From NCBI GenBank assembly GCA_045640165.1, contig JAZUEK010000077.1, positions 1 through 8,145 of the forward strand: a stretch of 8,145 nt of DNA, in the 5' to 3' direction. The notes beneath the pieces are model-generated. The model ran no database searches. It was given only the letters and a program-made list of their open reading frames with translations, and was not told where the DNA came from. The position numbers and the translations under genes were made by a program. Within the stretch, counting starts at the first letter, position 1; the number at the start of each line of letters is the position of its first letter. This stretch comes from RGIG426 sp045640165 (GTDB taxonomy: Bacteria; Bacillota; Clostridia; Oscillospirales; Acutalibacteraceae). Below, piece by piece: positions 6,007 to 8,145 of this stretch.

Positions 6007-7644
6007 TTAGCCTTTGTTTTGGGCATCCACAAGCAAATCGCCGCCGTAGCGTTTACGAAGCACAGGTTTTTCGATTTTGCCGGTGGGGTTACGCGGAATT
6101 TCCGCGAAAATGATTTTGCGCGGACGTTTGTAACGCGGCAAATCCGCGCAGAACGCGTTGATTTCTTCTTCCGTCGCGGTCTCGCCGTCTTTCAGTTCGA
6201 TAATCGCCGCGGCAATCTCGCCGAGGCGCGCATCCGGAAGACCGATGACCGCCGCGTCTTTGATTTTCATATTACCGCGCAGGAAGTCCTCAATCTGCAC
6301 AGGATAGAGGTTTTCACCGCCGGAGATAATGACGTCTTTTTTGCGGTCAACGAGGAAAATGAAGCCATCCTCGTCCTCGCGCGCCATATCGCCGGTATAC
6401 AGCCAACCGTCGTGCAGAATTTCCGCCGACGCTTCGGGGTTTTTGTAGTAGCAGGTCATAACGCCCGGGCCTTTGACCGCCAGCTCGCCGACCTCACCTT
6501 GTTTGACCGGCTCACCGTTTTCGTCGATGATTTTGGTCTCCCACAGATAGCCGGCTTTGCCGATGGCGCCGACTTTATGCTCGTTTTCGACACCGAGGTG
6601 CACGCAACCCGGTCCAATCGATTCGGAAAGCCCGTAGTTGGTGTCGTATTCATGGTGCGGAAATTTCTCTTTCCAGCGGCGAATAAGGCTCGGCGGCACC
6701 GGTTGCGCGCCGATGTGCATCAGTCTCCACTGCGAAAGACGGTACTGCGACAAATCCACGCGGCCGCTGTCGATGGCATCGAGAATATCCTGCGCCCACG
6801 GCACGAGCAACCACACGATGGTCGCCTTTTCGTCCGACGCGGCGCGAAGAATCCATTCGGGTTTCACACCGCGGAGCAGCACCGCACGACTGCCGGAAAG
6901 CAGGCTGCCGAACCAGTGCATTTTCGCGCCGGTGTGATACAGCGGCGGAATGCAAAGGAACACATCCTCACGGGTTTGACCGTGGTGCGCCTGCTCGGTA
7001 CGGCAAGAGCAGATAAGCGATTCGTGGTTATGTAAAATGGCTTTCGGGAAGCCGGTCGTGCCGGAGGAGAAATAAATCGCCGCATCGTCTTTTTCTTTCA
7101 AATCGATAGGCGGTTGCTGACTCGAGCAAAACGGAATCAGCTCGTCCATATCCTCGGCAAATTTCGGAGCTTTTTTGCCCACAAAGAAGAACTGTTTCAC
7201 TTTCTTTTTGAGCGTGGGAAGCACATCCCCCACACGCTCGGTAAACTCCGGCCCGAACACCAAAACGGACACGTCCGCCAAATCGACGCAATACGCGATT
7301 TCGTCCGCAGTATAGCGGAAGTTGAGCGGCACGGCGATAGCGCCGGCTTTCAGCGCGCCGAAATACGCCGGCAACCACTCGAGGCAGTTCATCATAAGAA
7401 TGCCCACCTTGTCGCCTTTTTTGACGTGGCGCGTAAGCAGCAAATTCGCAAACTGATTGGCGCGGATGTCGAACTCTTTCCACGTAATCTCACGGCGATA
7501 CGGCTGCGCCGCGTCGGCCTCGATAAGGTTAAATTCGCGCCAAGTGTGTGCGGCGTCGTGCTCCTCCGTCGGGTTGATTTCGACGAGAGCCGTCTCTTTG
7601 CCGTAAAGGCGCGCGTTCTTTTCCAGAAGTTCCGTAATGACCAT
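6007..7644 (-). CDS. AMP-forming acyl/aryl-CoA ligase (ANL superfamily), T-box controlled
   Basis: A 545-residue cytosolic ligase that would activate a carboxylic acid as acyl-AMP and then acyl-CoA. Motifs: P-loop YFSSGTTGFPKA (191-202), YHTGA (236-240), YGLSES (337-342), YTGDMAREDEDGF (416-428), DRKKDVIISGGENLYPVQIE (433-452) and PRNPTGKIEK (517-526), where Lys523 should be the catalytic lysine. Between the N-terminal ALVE and the usual ITWKEFD segment there is an extra stretch of about 33 residues (22-54) rich in acidic and aromatic residues, not found in most ANL enzymes. The start is ATG 7644-7642 with AAGGAG eight bases upstream; a longer frame reading into the leader would translate the T-box terminator and is rejected. 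It is the first gene behind the tyrosine T-box and is followed by the symporter. Substrate is inferred to be an arylacetate such as 4-hydroxyphenylacetate; medium-chain or other acids cannot be excluded. Confidence 0.9.
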   Translation of the reverse strand: MVITELLEKNARLYGKETALVEINPTEEHDAAHTWREFNLIEADAAQPYRREITWKEFDIRANQFANLLLTRHVKKGDKVGILMMNCLEWLPAYFGALKAGAIAVPLNFRYTADEIAYCVDLADVSVLVFGPEFTERVGDVLPTLKKKVKQFFFVGKKAPKFAEDMDELIPFCSSQQPPIDLKEKDDAAIYFSSGTTGFPKAILHNHESLICSCRTEQAHHGQTREDVFLCIPPLYHTGAKMHWFGSLLSGSRAVLLRGVKPEWILRAASDEKATIVWLLVPWAQDILDAIDSGRVDLSQYRLSQWRLMHIGAQPVPPSLIRRWKEKFPHHEYDTNYGLSESIGPGCVHLGVENEHKVGAIGKAGYLWETKIIDENGEPVKQGEVGELAVKGPGVMTCYYKNPEASAEILHDGWLYTGDMAREDEDGFIFLVDRKKDVIISGGENLYPVQIEDFLRGNMKIKDAAVIGLPDARLGEIAAAIIELKDGETATEEEINAFCADLPRYKRPRKIIFAEIPRNPTGKIEKPVLRKRYGGDLLVDAQNKG

Positions 7645-7677
7645 AATTCTGTCTCCTTTTTGCTTTTGGAAGGCAAT

Positions 7678-7716
7678 AAAAAAACCGCCCTCCTGTTTTC
7701 TAAAAACAGAGGACGG
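7678..7716 (-). terminator. Regulated terminator of the T-box leader
   Basis: The hairpin CCGTCCTCTGTTTT / AAAACAGGAGGGCGG (one bulged G, loop TAG) is followed by seven Us (7684-7678). Its left arm shares CCGTCCTC with the 3' side of the antiterminator, so the two folds exclude each other, as expected for transcription attenuation. It ends 33 bases upstream of the ligase ATG. Confidence 0.93.
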
Positions 7717-7958
7717 GAATTCCCGTGGTACCACCTCAATTTACCGCTGTCTTGCGACAAGCGGCCTCTTTGGGTACGGTATAAAAACGATACCCTAACG
7801 CTTTAACGGGCGTACCCGTCACAGCCTACTTACCTTTTCGGGTGTTCGGTGTGCTGCTCGCAGAATGTATTCAAAGTGCTTCTCCTGTCGTCTTGCACCA
7901 ACCGACGACTCTCTGAAAGGAGTGACGGCACTTCTACTTTTTTCCGGTCATCACATTT
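7678..7958 (-). promoter_or_regulatory. T-box riboswitch leader, tyrosine (UAC) specifier
   Basis: All main T-box parts can be traced on the minus strand. Stem I: AGTA (7938-7935), helix AAGTGC/GCACTT (7933-7928 with 7879-7874), helix CTCCT/AGGAG (7922-7918 with 7886-7882), AGAGAG (7914-7909), and apical stem GTCGTC/GACGAC closing the GGTTGGTGCAA loop. The specifier loop reads GAA-TAC-A, with UAC (Tyr) at 7869-7867. A IIA/B-type hairpin ACGGG-TACG-CCCGT follows (7819-7806), then Stem III (7764-7744, GCAA loop). The T-box core GAGGTGGTACCACG (7737-7724) forms an antiterminator: GAGG/CCTC and ACGGG/CCCGT around a TGGTACC bulge. The UGGU in the bulge pairs with an ACCA tRNA 3' end (discriminator A), which fits tRNA-Tyr and would not fit the G73 of tRNA-Trp. 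Uncharged tRNA-Tyr should allow read-through into the ligase-symporter operon. Confidence 0.95.
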
Positions 7959-7964
7959 TCGTAT

Positions 7965-7993
7965 ATTATATAGCCTCCCTCTCCCCTTGTCAA
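7965..7993 (-). promoter_or_regulatory. Consensus sigma-A promoter of the T-box operon
   Basis: A perfect TTGACA (7993-7988) and a perfect TATAAT (7970-7965) are separated by exactly 17 bases on the minus strand. The start of transcription is expected near 7958, giving a leader of about 314 bases before the ligase ATG. With both hexamers ideal, initiation is probably strong and constitutive, leaving control to the T-box. Confidence 0.93.
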
Positions 7994-8007
7994 GCCTTTT
8001 TTTACAA

Positions 8008-8041
8008 AAAAATCCCGTGGGCGTTCACCCACGGGATTTTT
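8008..8041 (-). terminator. Intrinsic terminator after the upstream dockerin-like gene (bidirectional)
   Basis: A perfect hairpin (ATCCCGTGGG / CCCACGGGAT, six-base loop) is flanked by A- and T-runs. On the minus strand it begins 17 bases after the TAA of the upstream gene and ends in seven Us, so it insulates the T-box promoter just downstream from read-through. The symmetric A/T flanks allow function on the plus strand too. Confidence 0.92.
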
Positions 8042-8058
8042 GAGAATGCTATTTACGT

Positions 8059-8145
8059 TTAGAGGCCGGAATCGGGGCCCAAAACGGAAATCAAATCCGC
8101 CAAGTACTTACGAACGGCCAACACGTCTTTCATATTGAACTCACC
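8059..8145 (-). CDS. C-terminal end of a probable dockerin-type protein, 5' part off the window
   Basis: Only the last 28 codons and the TAA (8061-8059) are present: GEFNMKDVLAVRKYLADL, then ISVLGPDSGL and stop. The piece G-E-F-N-M-K-D-V-L-A-V-R-K-Y-L-A matches the second half of a type I dockerin repeat (end of the EF-hand-like calcium loop, then the KDVLxLRKYLAGL helix), which normally lies at the extreme C-terminus of secreted cellulosome or polysaccharide-degrading proteins in Clostridium and Ruminococcus relatives. The catalytic or other domains are outside the window. A terminator follows directly, so the gene is not part of the T-box operon. The dockerin call rests on one short helix and is therefore moderate; that it is a coding end is supported by the open frame followed by the terminator. 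Confidence 0.65.
   Translation of the reverse strand, partial: GEFNMKDVLAVRKYLADLISVLGPDSGL

Noticed and set aside
276..7644. Simple catabolic phenylacetate or tryptophan degradation operon
   Set aside because: None of the later phenylacetyl-CoA degradation genes (paaABCDE, paaG, paaZ) is present in the window, and a T-box switching on under amino-acid starvation does not fit a degradation role. Not excluded for the paaK/ior part driven from its own promoter.
7645..7734. Upstream 30-residue extension of the ligase
   Set aside because: It would translate the T-box antiterminator and terminator and starts at an ATT/GTG-like position without a Shine-Dalgarno; the ATG at 7644 has AAGGAG at ideal spacing.
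1..8145. CRISPR arrays, insertion sequences, tRNA genes, attachment sites
   Set aside because: I looked for regularly spaced repeats, transposase-like frames, terminal inverted repeats and tRNA cloverleaf signatures and saw none; the only strong inverted repeats are terminators and the T-box.

Overview
The window looks like an accessory-metabolism region of an anaerobic, Gram-positive gut-type Clostridia (Oscillospiraceae/Ruminococcaceae-like). The evidence is strong AGGAGG-type ribosome binding sites, a consensus sigma-A promoter, a T-box leader, oxygen-sensitive iron-sulfur 2-oxoacid chemistry and what looks like the end of a dockerin protein next door. Every gene I can support is on the minus strand, so transcription runs from high to low coordinates; the long plus-strand open frames are shadows. 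The genus assignment is inference.

Region by region, in the direction of transcription: (1) 8145-8059, the last 28 codons of a probable dockerin-type protein, closed by a strong hairpin terminator (8041-8008). (2) 7993-7645, a TTGACA-17-TATAAT promoter followed by a full T-box leader: Stem I with a tyrosine UAC specifier, the IIA/B hairpin, Stem III, an antiterminator with a UGGU bulge, and a competing terminator. (3) 7644-6007, an acyl/aryl-CoA ligase (AMP-forming), then 28 bases further on a sodium:solute symporter (5978-4425). (4) A gap of 96 bases with a second, extended -10 promoter. (5) iorA (4328-2604), iorB (2601-2026), paaK (1990-677) and a tandem ACT-domain protein (683-276), tightly packed and ended by a terminator (265-234). 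(6) A structured stretch, then the start of a tiny Cys/Gly-rich membrane peptide gene that leaves the window.

The parts fit one pathway: import of an aryl acid, activation to its CoA thioester (two different AMP-forming ligases), and interconversion with the aryl pyruvate by indolepyruvate:ferredoxin oxidoreductase, with an ACT protein as a likely amino-acid sensor. IOR and arylacetate-CoA ligases are usually discussed as an oxidative catabolic route. A T-box, however, turns genes ON when the cognate tRNA is uncharged. A tyrosine-reading T-box at the head of this cluster therefore argues for the reverse, anabolic direction: salvage of 4-hydroxyphenylacetate (or related arylacetates) into tyrosine by reductive carboxylation, a route known from methanogenic archaea and some anaerobes. 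This is the most interesting idea in the window. The RNA reading is seen directly in sequence; the substrate and direction are inference.
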